A stretch of DNA of 64,000 bases from NCBI GenBank assembly GCA_965228955.1, contig OZ245848.1:4278001-4342000 (forward strand), in the 5' to 3' direction. Shown here one piece after another: positions 53,739 through 62,786 of the stretch. The stretch comes from JANSWY01 sp965228955 (lineage in GTDB: Bacteria; Bacteroidota; Bacteroidia; Cytophagales; Cyclobacteriaceae). The notes under the pieces are model-generated. The model made no database searches, was not told the origin of the DNA, and worked only from the letters and a program-made list of their open reading frames with translations. Each line of letters begins with the position of its first letter. The stretch's first letter is position 1. The position numbers and the translations under genes are program-made.

Positions 53739-54695
53739 TTAATCAGTTAAAAAATCAGCCATAATTTCGTTAATCTCATCTGGTTTATCAAATGAAATAA
53801 AATGTCCACAATCCGGAATGAGTTTCAAGACCACATCTGAAATTTGCTCTGCTCCAGAAAACGCTACTTTTTCAGTAGTTAGTTGGGCATTCAAAAACCT
53901 GTTTGGGATTAATCGGTCATTTGCACCGTATACAACCAAGGTCTTTTGCTTTAACTCGCTCAACCTTTCAAAGATCGGCTCATCCAGCATCCCGTGTACT
54001 CCTCTAACTACAGATTGTGCATAAAGATCAAAATCCTTAGCCTTTTTCATATTCAACCTATCCTGAATCATAAATTCCACTTCTTCCGGCATTTCATAGA
54101 AATTCAATGCCCAGTTAGCTCTTATTTGTTCTTCTGTAGAATTAACAATTGACTCTACCGTAAACACTGATTTGAGCCAAGTCTTTTGCTGATCATTAAA
54201 TGTTTCAAAACCAGCAGGAGCCAGAAGAATTAACTTCTTGAATTTATCGGGATACCTCAAAGCTGTAGTAGTTGCTATTTGACCTCCCATGCTATGTCCT
54301 ACAAGTACTACATTTTTCAATCCCAACTGCTCTATAAGCGAGTTCACAATATCTGAATAATAAGTCATAGTAGATGGATAATCTCCTTTACTTGACCGTC
54401 CATATCCCGGAAGGTCTATAGAGATGCAGCGATATGATTTTTTTAATCCATCTACGCTTTTGTACCATGCAGGAAGATAGGTAGCAAGTCCATGAATAAA
54501 GATAAGGGTTTGATCGCCCTTTCCTTCATCCAGATATGCTATTCTGGTGGAATCATTAATATCCAGATAATTAGTTGGGTATTGATATTCAGTAATCATT
54601 TCTTTCAGTTGTTTATTGGGCTCCTGCGCATTTAAATTCATGCTGGTAACACAAAAAATAAGCAACCAAAAACCAGGTTTCTTTATCCAGCTCAT
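53739..54695 (-). CDS. Periplasmic alpha/beta hydrolase
   Basis: 318 residues. Signal peptide ~1-24 (FWLLIFCVTSMNLNAQ). Nucleophile Ser135 (GHSMGGQ), acid Asp in VYGANDRLIPN, His in DCGHFISF and oxyanion HGLATYLP. This is a typical esterase or haloalkane-type fold; being secreted to the periplasm, it may cleave oligomeric or lipidic esters. Next gene starts 2 bases upstream (acyl-CoA synthetase), so it belongs to the same operon. Confidence 0.88.
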   Translation of the reverse strand: MSWIKKPGFWLLIFCVTSMNLNAQEPNKQLKEMITEYQYPTNYLDINDSTRIAYLDEGKGDQTLIFIHGLATYLPAWYKSVDGLKKSYRCISIDLPGYGRSSKGDYPSTMTYYSDIVNSLIEQLGLKNVVLVGHSMGGQIATTTALRYPDKFKKLILLAPAGFETFNDQQKTWLKSVFTVESIVNSTEEQIRANWALNFYEMPEEVEFMIQDRLNMKKAKDFDLYAQSVVRGVHGMLDEPIFERLSELKQKTLVVYGANDRLIPNRFLNAQLTTEKVAFSGAEQISDVVLKLIPDCGHFISFDKPDEINEIMADFLTD

Positions 54696-54697
54696 AC

Positions 54698-56176
54698 CTA
54701 CATTTGTTCTAATAACTTTCGATTGATTTTACCACTATCGTTTTTAGGCATGGTTTCTAAATGAACGAAATATTTAGGAACCTTAAACTTGGCCAGATGA
54801 TCAATACAATGGTCAAGTACCAGGCTTTCGGAAAAGTTTGCTCCATTCTTAATTGTAATAAAAGCTTTGCCTACTTCGCCCCACTTCTCGTCTGAAACAC
54901 CAATTATTGCAGCTTCATCCACATCCTCAATCTGTCTGATCACACGCTCTACCTCCGCTGGATAGACATTCTCTCCACCAGAAATGAACATGCTCTTCTT
55001 ACGGTCTACTACATACAAATACCCGTCCTCATCCACTCTTACAAGATCTCCAGTGTGAAACCAACCGTCGATCAATGCCTTATCAGTTGCTACTTGATTT
55101 TGCCAGTAACCCGGAGTAGTCATTGGGCCCTTTAAACACAACTCCCCTATTCCGTTATTGATTTGATTACCCAGATCGTCCACTAGTTTGTAATCGACAT
55201 AAAAATTGGGTTTACCGATAGAACCTATCTTCCTTTCCGCATCATCCTGGTGAAGAGAGGTGATATTCGGCCCAACTTCTGTAAGACCATAACCTTGACG
55301 AATCTTTACCCCTTTCTCATGCCATGCTTTGATCACTGCTAGTGGAAGTGCTTCCCCACCAACAATAAAATATCTCATAGCAGATAAATCAACCGATTCA
55401 AATTCAGGAGTTTCAAGCATCATTTTGAGCATTGTAGGTACTCCCATGAATAGATTAGAAGATTCTCTTGATAACAATTTTAGGATTGTGCCTGCGTCAA
55501 ACTTTTGAATTAACCCCACAGTTGCTCCTCTGTGAAGTAAGGGAGTCAACAAAACATTCCAACCACCAGTATGAAAAGTCGGCATACAGGTAATGGTGTG
55601 ATCTGATGGAGTAATTTCCAGACTTTGCGAAGTATTAACACTATTCCAAAAAAGCATTTTATGAGAATAAATAGCCCCTTTCGGGAATCCTGTTGTGCCG
55701 GAAGTGTAGAGTATAAACAAAGCATGATCATCAGGAATTTCGCGAGATTCAAAAGAACTCTTAGGATACTCTATCAACTGAGTAATCTCGTCCATCCAAA
55801 TCACATTAATATCTTCTTTCAGACCTGCAATCTTGACTTCAAATTTCCTTTCAGCAATAAGGACTTTAGGCATGCAATTAGAAAGCAGATAATCTATTTC
55901 ACTGGAAGTAAGCCTAAAGTTTATTGGAACCAGAGTGATTCCAGTTTTCTGGGCAACACTGAATAGCACCACGTACTGAAGACTGTGCTCTGCAAGAACC
56001 ATGATTCTGTCACCAATTTCATATCCTTGAGAATCGAAATGAGCAGAAAGGTGATTCGCCCTATTATTCAATTGAGCATAGGTCAAAGATTCATTAGGTT
56101 CATAAATCTCAATCGCCTTTTTATCAGGAGTATATTCAGCCCATTTTGCTATCCAATCTTTCCTAAACATTCTCAA
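54698..56176 (-). CDS. Acyl-CoA synthetase (AMP-binding family)
   Basis: 492 residues. ATP motif YTSGTTGFPKG (157-167), then YGLTEVGPN and GWFHTGDLVRVDEDGY, and catalytic Lys483 in NDSGKINRK. Family: fatty-acyl or short-chain acyl-CoA ligases. It activates an acid to the CoA thioester. Overlaps the upstream symporter gene by 14 bases, so uptake and activation look coupled. Confidence 0.92.
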   Translation of the reverse strand: MRMFRKDWIAKWAEYTPDKKAIEIYEPNESLTYAQLNNRANHLSAHFDSQGYEIGDRIMVLAEHSLQYVVLFSVAQKTGITLVPINFRLTSSEIDYLLSNCMPKVLIAERKFEVKIAGLKEDINVIWMDEITQLIEYPKSSFESREIPDDHALFILYTSGTTGFPKGAIYSHKMLFWNSVNTSQSLEITPSDHTITCMPTFHTGGWNVLLTPLLHRGATVGLIQKFDAGTILKLLSRESSNLFMGVPTMLKMMLETPEFESVDLSAMRYFIVGGEALPLAVIKAWHEKGVKIRQGYGLTEVGPNITSLHQDDAERKIGSIGKPNFYVDYKLVDDLGNQINNGIGELCLKGPMTTPGYWQNQVATDKALIDGWFHTGDLVRVDEDGYLYVVDRKKSMFISGGENVYPAEVERVIRQIEDVDEAAIIGVSDEKWGEVGKAFITIKNGANFSESLVLDHCIDHLAKFKVPKYFVHLETMPKNDSGKINRKLLEQM

Positions 56177-57713
56177 GTTTCTTTTGCAATGAAACAGAGG
56201 AAGTTGACCCTTCTCTTTTGGTTAAGAAATGAATAATTAATCCTGCCAACACTGATCCAATTAAAGCTACGGTGCTGGCAATTGCCGGATTATTAACCGT
56301 TTCTTTCATGTAAGGTAAGAATCTTCCGTAATACACTGAAAAGTGAATTATTATAGCAATCATGGAGGATATGAAAACTGTATTGAGTTTAACACTCTTG
56401 ACAAACATCCCAAATAACACTGGAACAAATGCTGCACTGAAGTATGCGTAAACACCATTTTGAGCAAAAATACCTACACTCAAATTAGGAGAAACCAACT
56501 GCTGATACGAAAGACCAAAACTGATCAGAGCAAGAAATACAATTACAATTTTATTAACCATAATCTCCTTCTTCCCTCTATTAGAATCATTATACAGTTG
56601 CTTCCCAAATAATGGATTTATTAGATCCGTTGTTAAGGTTGAACTCAAAGATTGGATTAAACCTTCGAGCGTTGATAACCCAGCAGAGATCAGTCCAAGC
56701 ACAACAATTACTCCAACATAAACCGGAAACTTACTTACCACATATGCACTCATAATGCCATCCATTGGTATAGACTCTCCACTAATTTTCAAATCAGGAA
56801 AGTGAAGTCTGGCATATAATCCAACTATCACCACCTGGAAGAAAATTGCCAATACAACAATTCCAAGTATCAAATATCGGTTGACGTCTTTTTCATTTTT
56901 AAGCAACAGAGACTTAGTGATTACATGTGGCTGACAAACGATCGCTATTCCAATCACTATCTGGCAAAAAATGATTTCAAAAAAATCACGAAACAGAAAG
57001 CTGTCAGGATTGCTCCATTCGCCAAAAAATGGTCCAATTGCACTTAGTTTTTCCTGAAATGCACCCAGGCCATTCTCGAAATGCTCAAATCCTGAACCAA
57101 GCAGAATGATAGCCACTATCAACATAATGGTAGCCTGGATGGCATTGGTATAAACCATAGAATTGGCACCACCAAACATCATGTAACCAAAGATGAATAT
57201 GATTATGGAAGCCAAAACAATTATTGGATCCGCATTTAAAGAATTGGAAATTACTTGTGTAAGACCAACGCAGATTAGCACTATAAATGTGATCAACAGT
57301 AGTGACAGAAAAGCAAAAAACAAAGCGTATTTCTCACTATTGTACATCTTACCCATCCATTGCGCCATGGTCAGCGCTTTAACGTTACTACCGTATTTCC
57401 TAAAGCCTTTGGTGAATAAAATAAGAGACACAAAAATTGCCAATGGCATCACAATACCGAATGACAACACTCCTCCTAATCCATATAAAGCAATAAACCC
57501 CGGATTAATTATAAATGTAGCCGCGCTAGTCATTGATGCAGCGAGTGCCAATCCCACTGCAATTGGAGAAAATGATATATTACCAACGGCATAATCCGAA
57601 ATGCTTTTGATTTTCATGGCACCCCGGATTACGAAGAATAGAATAACTGCCATGTAGACAATTATCAGTATCCAAGTCGCTGTAATTTGTTCTGGAGAAG
57701 CAAGGTTGTTCAT
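56163..57713 (-). CDS. Sodium:solute symporter (SSS family)
   Basis: 516 residues, ~13 membrane helices. The helix-1 region (TWILIIVYMAVILFFVI) and SDYAVGNISFSPIAVG with AASMTSAATFI mark the SSS family; the closest subgroups carry monocarboxylates, amino acids or pantothenate. Linked to an acyl-CoA synthetase by a 14-base overlap, so a carboxylate substrate is plausible. Downstream of the KASIII-like gene by 16 bases. Confidence 0.9.
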   Translation of the reverse strand: MNNLASPEQITATWILIIVYMAVILFFVIRGAMKIKSISDYAVGNISFSPIAVGLALAASMTSAATFIINPGFIALYGLGGVLSFGIVMPLAIFVSLILFTKGFRKYGSNVKALTMAQWMGKMYNSEKYALFFAFLSLLLITFIVLICVGLTQVISNSLNADPIIVLASIIIFIFGYMMFGGANSMVYTNAIQATIMLIVAIILLGSGFEHFENGLGAFQEKLSAIGPFFGEWSNPDSFLFRDFFEIIFCQIVIGIAIVCQPHVITKSLLLKNEKDVNRYLILGIVVLAIFFQVVIVGLYARLHFPDLKISGESIPMDGIMSAYVVSKFPVYVGVIVVLGLISAGLSTLEGLIQSLSSTLTTDLINPLFGKQLYNDSNRGKKEIMVNKIVIVFLALISFGLSYQQLVSPNLSVGIFAQNGVYAYFSAAFVPVLFGMFVKSVKLNTVFISSMIAIIIHFSVYYGRFLPYMKETVNNPAIASTVALIGSVLAGLIIHFLTKREGSTSSVSLQKKLENV

Positions 57714-57729
57714 TATCTGAGTTTTGAGT

Positions 57730-58719
57730 TTAGAACTTAACCGCCGCTGCTGCGAATGCTAATCCTCCACCTGAACCAATAAACATTAATAAATCGCCTT
57801 CCTTAATTTTTCCTTGCTCATAAGCATCGTTTAGTGCCATTGGAATACATGCTGAACCAGTATATCCATATTTATCCATAATCATATGAGCCTTATCTCT
57901 GCTTACACCTAGGTTATCCATCGTTTCGTTAATTGCATTGAAATTCAGCTGTGTAACAAAATAATGATCTACATCATCCGGTGTGATCCCCAATCTATCA
58001 CAAATAGCAATCGTCATTTCAGTCCAGGTTTTTGGGTTTATTTCTTTAGGAAACTTATGGACAAATTTCAATTGATGATCCTTTTCCGATAAAACCTTTT
58101 CACTAATCGGACTTTGAGTTCCTCCTCCGTAAATACCCATCCATCCGTGGTATTGACCTTCGGTTTTCAAGTCGCTTGTGAGAAAGCCCTCTTTTCCATT
58201 ATTAGAAGCTGACATAACTATAGCACCAGCACCATCTGCAAAAAGAGTAACAGTCTTCTTATCTTCTTTATTTAAGTGCTTACTCATAGCGTATCCGCCG
58301 ATGACTAAAATATTTTTATATCGTTCGTCAGCAGCAATGTATTTAGCACTCACATCCATAGCAGTGACAAATCCTGCACAAGCTGTGTTGAGGTCAAATG
58401 TACCGGCATTTTTAGCTCCAAGTCTATCTTGTAATACGGATGCTGTTGATGGCGAGATGAATTCTGGAGTATCTGTAGATATTACAATAAGATCCAGATC
58501 TTCCGCAGTGATTCCAGCGTCTTTCATTGCCTTCAGAGCTGCCTGCTCACAAAGATCTGCCACAGACTCCTCATCATTACACCATCTTCTGGAATGGATA
58601 TTTACATTATCCTTTAGCCAGGAATCAACATCTTCTCCCAGCAACTCATTGAAGTAGCTGTTTGGAATTTCATTTTCCGGAAAATGCGAACCTATACCGG
58701 CTATGATTGCTTTATTCAT
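57730..58719 (-). CDS. KASIII (FabH) homologue lacking catalytic His and Asn
   Basis: 329 residues, thiolase fold. Nucleophile Cys114 is present (NTACAGFVTAMDV). Aligned without gaps to the C-terminal half of E. coli FabH, the decarboxylating His is Thr256 (YFVTQLN against LVPHQAN) and the Asn is Tyr286 (KYGYTGSACIP against RHGNTSAASVP). It cannot use the classic Cys-His-Asn decarboxylating condensation, so it may transfer acyl groups or condense other acceptors. The GSGGG-end motif is intact. It follows FabG and precedes the symporter. Confidence 0.85.
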   Translation of the reverse strand: MNKAIIAGIGSHFPENEIPNSYFNELLGEDVDSWLKDNVNIHSRRWCNDEESVADLCEQAALKAMKDAGITAEDLDLIVISTDTPEFISPSTASVLQDRLGAKNAGTFDLNTACAGFVTAMDVSAKYIAADERYKNILVIGGYAMSKHLNKEDKKTVTLFADGAGAIVMSASNNGKEGFLTSDLKTEGQYHGWMGIYGGGTQSPISEKVLSEKDHQLKFVHKFPKEINPKTWTEMTIAICDRLGITPDDVDHYFVTQLNFNAINETMDNLGVSRDKAHMIMDKYGYTGSACIPMALNDAYEQGKIKEGDLLMFIGSGGGLAFAAAAVKF

Positions 58720-58737
58720 TGCTTAGTTAGTTTAGAT

Positions 58738-59478
58738 TTAGATTGTCACAGCACCATCAACACTCAACACCGTTCCACTTACAAATGCAGCCTCATCGGA
58801 CGCAAGGAAACAATATGCATTTGCGATATCCTCTGGTCTACCCATTCTATTCAATGGAGTTTTATCAACCATCATATCAATTACTTTCTGTGGCATTGCT
58901 TCTACCATTTCAGTGGCAATGAAGCCAGGCGCTACAGCGTTAACAGTGATATTGTGTTTTCCGAGTTCTCTTGCTACCGTTTTGGTAATCCCAATTACTC
59001 CAGATTTAGTGGCAGCATAATTGGTTTGACCAAAATTTCCGTAAAGCCCAACAACTGATGAAGTGTTAATTATTCTACCAGACTCGTTTGCAATTAAATG
59101 TGGGATCACAGCCTTAATACAATTAAATATCCCTGTAAGGTTGACTCCAATCACTTGCTCCCATTGCTCAAATGTCATTTTTTTGATCGTAGCATCTCTT
59201 GTAATCCCTGCGTTGTTGATTAGGATATCAACTTTCCCAAAATCTTTTAAGACCTGATTAATGGCGCCTTCTGTTTCTGTAGGATCTGCCGTATTTACTT
59301 TCTGGAAAGTCACTGCATGACCATTGTCGTTGAGAGCTTTTACTAGTTTGAGTCCTGCGTCCTCATTCACATCCCAGATAGCGACTTTTGCTCCCTCCTC
59401 AACAAACTTCTCAACAGCTGCTTTACCAATTCCAGCAGCACCTCCTGTAATAATTGCAATACGATCTTTTAATCTCAT
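58738..59478 (-). CDS. FabG-like 3-oxoacyl reductase / hydroxyacyl dehydrogenase
   Basis: 246 residues, classical SDR. GGAAGIGKA (12-20), NNAG (88-91), catalytic Ser141, Tyr154 and Lys158 (SVVGLYGNFGQTNYAATK), Asn114. The closest families are FabG and acetoacetyl-CoA reductase; either direction is possible. As it leads an operon with no fabD/fabF/acpP around it, I think it is not the housekeeping FabG. A promoter lies at 59500-59531. Confidence 0.9.
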   Translation of the reverse strand: MRLKDRIAIITGGAAGIGKAAVEKFVEEGAKVAIWDVNEDAGLKLVKALNDNGHAVTFQKVNTADPTETEGAINQVLKDFGKVDILINNAGITRDATIKKMTFEQWEQVIGVNLTGIFNCIKAVIPHLIANESGRIINTSSVVGLYGNFGQTNYAATKSGVIGITKTVARELGKHNITVNAVAPGFIATEMVEAMPQKVIDMMVDKTPLNRMGRPEDIANAYCFLASDEAAFVSGTVLSVDGAVTI

Positions 59479-60535
59479 TGTGTTTTTTAGATTTTTTCAA
59501 AAAGGTATAGCCTAAAATTAGGATTTTGCAATTCACTGAAAGATGTTAAATGAGATATTTGGGCATGGACTATTGGACCATTTGAATAAACAAGATTACT
59601 AATGCGCTAATTATTAAGTATTTAGGTATAAAAAAAAGGAACTGGACTTTAAAAAACTTATCCGATCAGAGGTTCTCTTTGCTCCTGACTCTTAAAGGGA
59701 GAATAATTCGTGTTTCTACCCTCTTGCCTTCCCTTACGAGCTCTCATCACCCTTGCCTTCCCTAAAGGGAAAAAATATGCAATCAAATAATTTTAGGACA
59801 TGTCTTTCCCCCTTTAGGGGATTCAGGGGTTAGGATAAAGCGTTTTCAATCCCTAGGTCCCTCAACAGGACTCTGATCAATTCCAGATAAAATACGTACA
59901 AGGTAATCGTCGTATCAGAATCTATTTCTTACGGGAATATCTAGAAATAGATAATATTTCTATGTTTCTACACCCCCTTTCTCCAAGAGGGATCCTCTCG
60001 TCGCAAACTAAAGTCATACAGCCAAATATTAATCAAAAGACAATAAAATAGACATATGACTACATTCAATCCAAATAGTCACACCCTAATCATTTCAATA
60101 TGACGCATTTTTTTGTTGGTTCCTCATCATTTTTGAATCAGCGAAATCAATTTGTACTTCATTAACTCAAAGCATTAATTGCCGATCAGAATTGAGGGTG
60201 TATAATATTCAATTATTGTAGGCTTTATCGGTTTGTAGCTGTGTTTATTATGCACCTCTTTTTTGATCATTCTTTAAAGGTCATCGTTTGATCAATGGAC
60301 TGGGATTTTGGGAGGCGTTGGGTCCTCCCTCCAGTTAAATTACTACCTGTTTACGAAAGAAAGTCAGGTCGTATTTTGTTTTCACCATATCCGATTTATT
60401 TCATAATACAGATCGATTTTCTTGATAAATACCTGACAATCAACCATTAAGTCATACACCCATTTTTCATCTCCCATCCGAAATTTTCAAGAATAGTTGT
60501 GAATTTCAGTCATTAACCAAAACCAATAATGTAGT
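59479..60535. other. About 1.06 kb without a gene
   Basis: No frame here has a coding signature. The region holds the minus-strand promoter of the FabG operon, a perfect 10-base inverted repeat ATCTATTTCT (59920-59929) / AGAAATAGAT (59943-59952), two short hairpins built from CCCTAAAGGG (59759-59770 area) and CCCCTTTAGGGG (59811-59822), and a partly repeated CTTGCCTTCCC near 59723 and 59753. The rest is plain AT-rich DNA. An unannotated sRNA is possible but unproven. Confidence 0.5.
59500..59531 (-). promoter_or_regulatory. Promoter of the FabG operon
   Basis: On the minus strand TTG (59529-59531) and TACCTTTT (59500-59507), seven of eight matches to TANNTTTG, are 21 bases apart. The start codon lies 21 bases further on. 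Confidence 0.45.
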
Positions 60536-62752
60536 ATGAAAAAGATTTCGCTAATCTTATCAGTAGTAGTATGCTCCTTTGTTTGTCGAGCACAACTCTC
60601 GCAGGTCAACAACTTTGGATCTGACCCTGGAAACCTTAATATGTACACTTATATTCCTAATGGAATCACCAGTAACGCTCCCCTGGTCCTGGTCTTACAT
60701 GGATGTACACAAGACGCAAATTCCTATTCCAATGAATCCGGATGGAATGATCTTGCGGATGATTATAAGTTCTATATAATCTATGCCGAGCAACCTTCTG
60801 CCAATAATTCTTCAAAATGCTTCAACTGGTTTGAAAGTGGAGATCAAAACAGAGGATTTGGAGAAGCTGCCTCATTGAAAAGCATGATTGATTACATGAA
60901 AAACAATTATTCAATTGACCCTAATCGAGTATTTGTAACTGGATTCTCGGCTGGGGGAGCCATGTCCACAGTAATGCTTGGGGCTTATCCTGAAGTATTC
61001 GCTTCAGGAGCAGTGATGTCTGGATTGCCTTATGATGTTGCAACCGGCTCTACTCAAGCCTTTCAAGCAATGTTTGGCAATGTGAATCTAAGTCCTTCTC
61101 AGCTTGGAAACAGAGTTAGAAATGGCTCTAATCATACTGGACCATGGCCGACTGTTGCATCATTCCATGGTACTTCTGACTTTACTGTATATTATATGAA
61201 TGAAACAGAAATTATGGAGCAATGGACTAACGTTCATGGAATTGACCAAACTCCAGAAGTTGATGATGCAGCATACCTTGGTAACTCTACAGTTCGAAAA
61301 CGGGAATATCAGGATGGATCTGGGAATCCGCTTGTTGTTACTTACAGTTTTGCCTCCATGGGGCATACCATTGCCATTGATCCGGGATCAGGTCCTATTC
61401 AAGGTGGTGCTACCGGATCTTATACAAAAGATGTGGACTTCTGGTCAAGCTATTATGCAGCAGAGTTTTTCGGCTTGTTAGGGCCAAGTCTGAGCGCTCC
61501 TACAAATATTGCTGCAACAGCCTCTTCCTTTTCACAAATCGACTTGGACTGGACCGACAATGAGACCACAGAGACAGGATATATTGTGGAAAGATCAACT
61601 TCAAGCAATGGACCATTCACTACAATTGCCAATTTAGGTGCTAACTCCACCAGTTACAGTGACAATGGATTAAGCCAATTGACAACCTACTATTACCAAA
61701 TATCGGTCACTGACGGAACATCAAGTTCTGCCGGAGAAATAGTTAGTACCACAACACCTTCTGATGGTACCCCTTCTCCGCCAGCCGCTCCTTCAAATTT
61801 AAATGCAGTTTCTACCGGACAGACAAGTATTGATCTATCATGGACTGACAATTCCAACAATGAAGATTCATTTATATTGGAAAGATCTGAAGCAAATGAA
61901 TCAAATTATTCAGTAATCACAACGTTATCAAGTAACACGACCTCCTATTCTGATGGAGGACTCAATGGTGCTACTTTATATTTTTATCGTGTGAAGGCAC
62001 AAAATGGAGCGGGAGCATCTTCCTTCTCCCCTTCCACAAGTGCCACAACAGATAGTGAAGCCACAATTGTCACGATTGAACAAACTTCTGGCTCTGGTAT
62101 CCTGAGCTATTTCAATTTTAATGATATGGGTCAATCTTTCACTTCAATTGCTGATGGTGAAATCGTATCTATTGATGTAAATCTGGTGCTTTCTATTTCT
62201 GGCTCTACCCTTAAAATATTCCAGGGAAATACAGTCTCGGGAACTCCAATCTATGAGGAATCCGGAATAAGCGCAGGAAGTGGTTGGCAGACAATCACTT
62301 TGAGTAACCCACCTAGTATAATTGATGGTCAGCAATACACTTTCCAATTGACTGATGCATCTATTAGATACAGCTACTCCAATGAATACAATGGGGGAAA
62401 TTTCTGGTACAATAGCATTTCGTATTCTGTTTTTGATGCTGCTTTTAGGATTGGGATAAGTACAACTAGTACCGGAGCTCGCAGAGAGACATACATGGAT
62501 AATCCCACAAACTTAGGTGAAGAAACTGATTTTAACATTTATCCTAACCCAGCTAGAGATGTAATTAATGTTCGGTCGAAACATTCCAACGGATTGATTG
62601 AGATAACAAGCATTGACGGAAAAGCAGTATACAAGAAAGCAATTTCAGCTAATCTGGAAAGGATAGTAATCAAACATATTAAAAGAGGTATTTATCAAAT
62701 TCGAATCACAGCAAATGATGAAATTAGCACCAAGAAATTAATCGTTGAATAA
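60536..62752 (+). CDS. T9SS-secreted PHB-depolymerase-family esterase with two FN3 domains
   Basis: 738 residues. Signal peptide ~1-19. The esterase domain (~25-315) is of the PHB depolymerase/LpqC type: nucleophile Ser138 (GFSAGGAMS), Asp215 (HGTSDFTVYY), His277 (MGHTIAI) and oxyanion HGCTQD. Two fibronectin type III domains lie at ~322-410 and ~415-508 (each has WTDN and the NxTxY turns), then a beta-sandwich ~512-620 of unknown type, then a T9SS type A sorting domain (IYPNPARDVINV, RGIYQIRI). The enzyme should act outside the cell on polyester or ester-bearing material. Ends with a hairpin. Confidence 0.9.
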   Translation: MKKISLILSVVVCSFVCRAQLSQVNNFGSDPGNLNMYTYIPNGITSNAPLVLVLHGCTQDANSYSNESGWNDLADDYKFYIIYAEQPSANNSSKCFNWFESGDQNRGFGEAASLKSMIDYMKNNYSIDPNRVFVTGFSAGGAMSTVMLGAYPEVFASGAVMSGLPYDVATGSTQAFQAMFGNVNLSPSQLGNRVRNGSNHTGPWPTVASFHGTSDFTVYYMNETEIMEQWTNVHGIDQTPEVDDAAYLGNSTVRKREYQDGSGNPLVVTYSFASMGHTIAIDPGSGPIQGGATGSYTKDVDFWSSYYAAEFFGLLGPSLSAPTNIAATASSFSQIDLDWTDNETTETGYIVERSTSSNGPFTTIANLGANSTSYSDNGLSQLTTYYYQISVTDGTSSSAGEIVSTTTPSDGTPSPPAAPSNLNAVSTGQTSIDLSWTDNSNNEDSFILERSEANESNYSVITTLSSNTTSYSDGGLNGATLYFYRVKAQNGAGASSFSPSTSATTDSEATIVTIEQTSGSGILSYFNFNDMGQSFTSIADGEIVSIDVNLVLSISGSTLKIFQGNTVSGTPIYEESGISAGSGWQTITLSNPPSIIDGQQYTFQLTDASIRYSYSNEYNGGNFWYNSISYSVFDAAFRIGISTTSTGARRETYMDNPTNLGEETDFNIYPNPARDVINVRSKHSNGLIEITSIDGKAVYKKAISANLERIVIKHIKRGIYQIRITANDEISTKKLIVE

Positions 62753-62758
62753 CTATGT

Positions 62759-62786
62759 AAAACCCTGGTCCCAGTGACTGGGGTTT
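62759..62786. terminator. Terminator between convergent genes
   Basis: AAACCC at the left and GGGTTT at the right flank CCCAGTGACTGGG, a palindrome. It sits between the esterase gene and the convergent acidic gene and could serve both. Confidence 0.6.

Noticed and set aside
57730..59478. FabG and FabH as part of the housekeeping fatty acid synthase operon
   Set aside because: No acpP, fabD, fabF or plsX lies near, the FabH lacks two catalytic residues, and the genes are joined to a symporter and an acyl-CoA synthetase.
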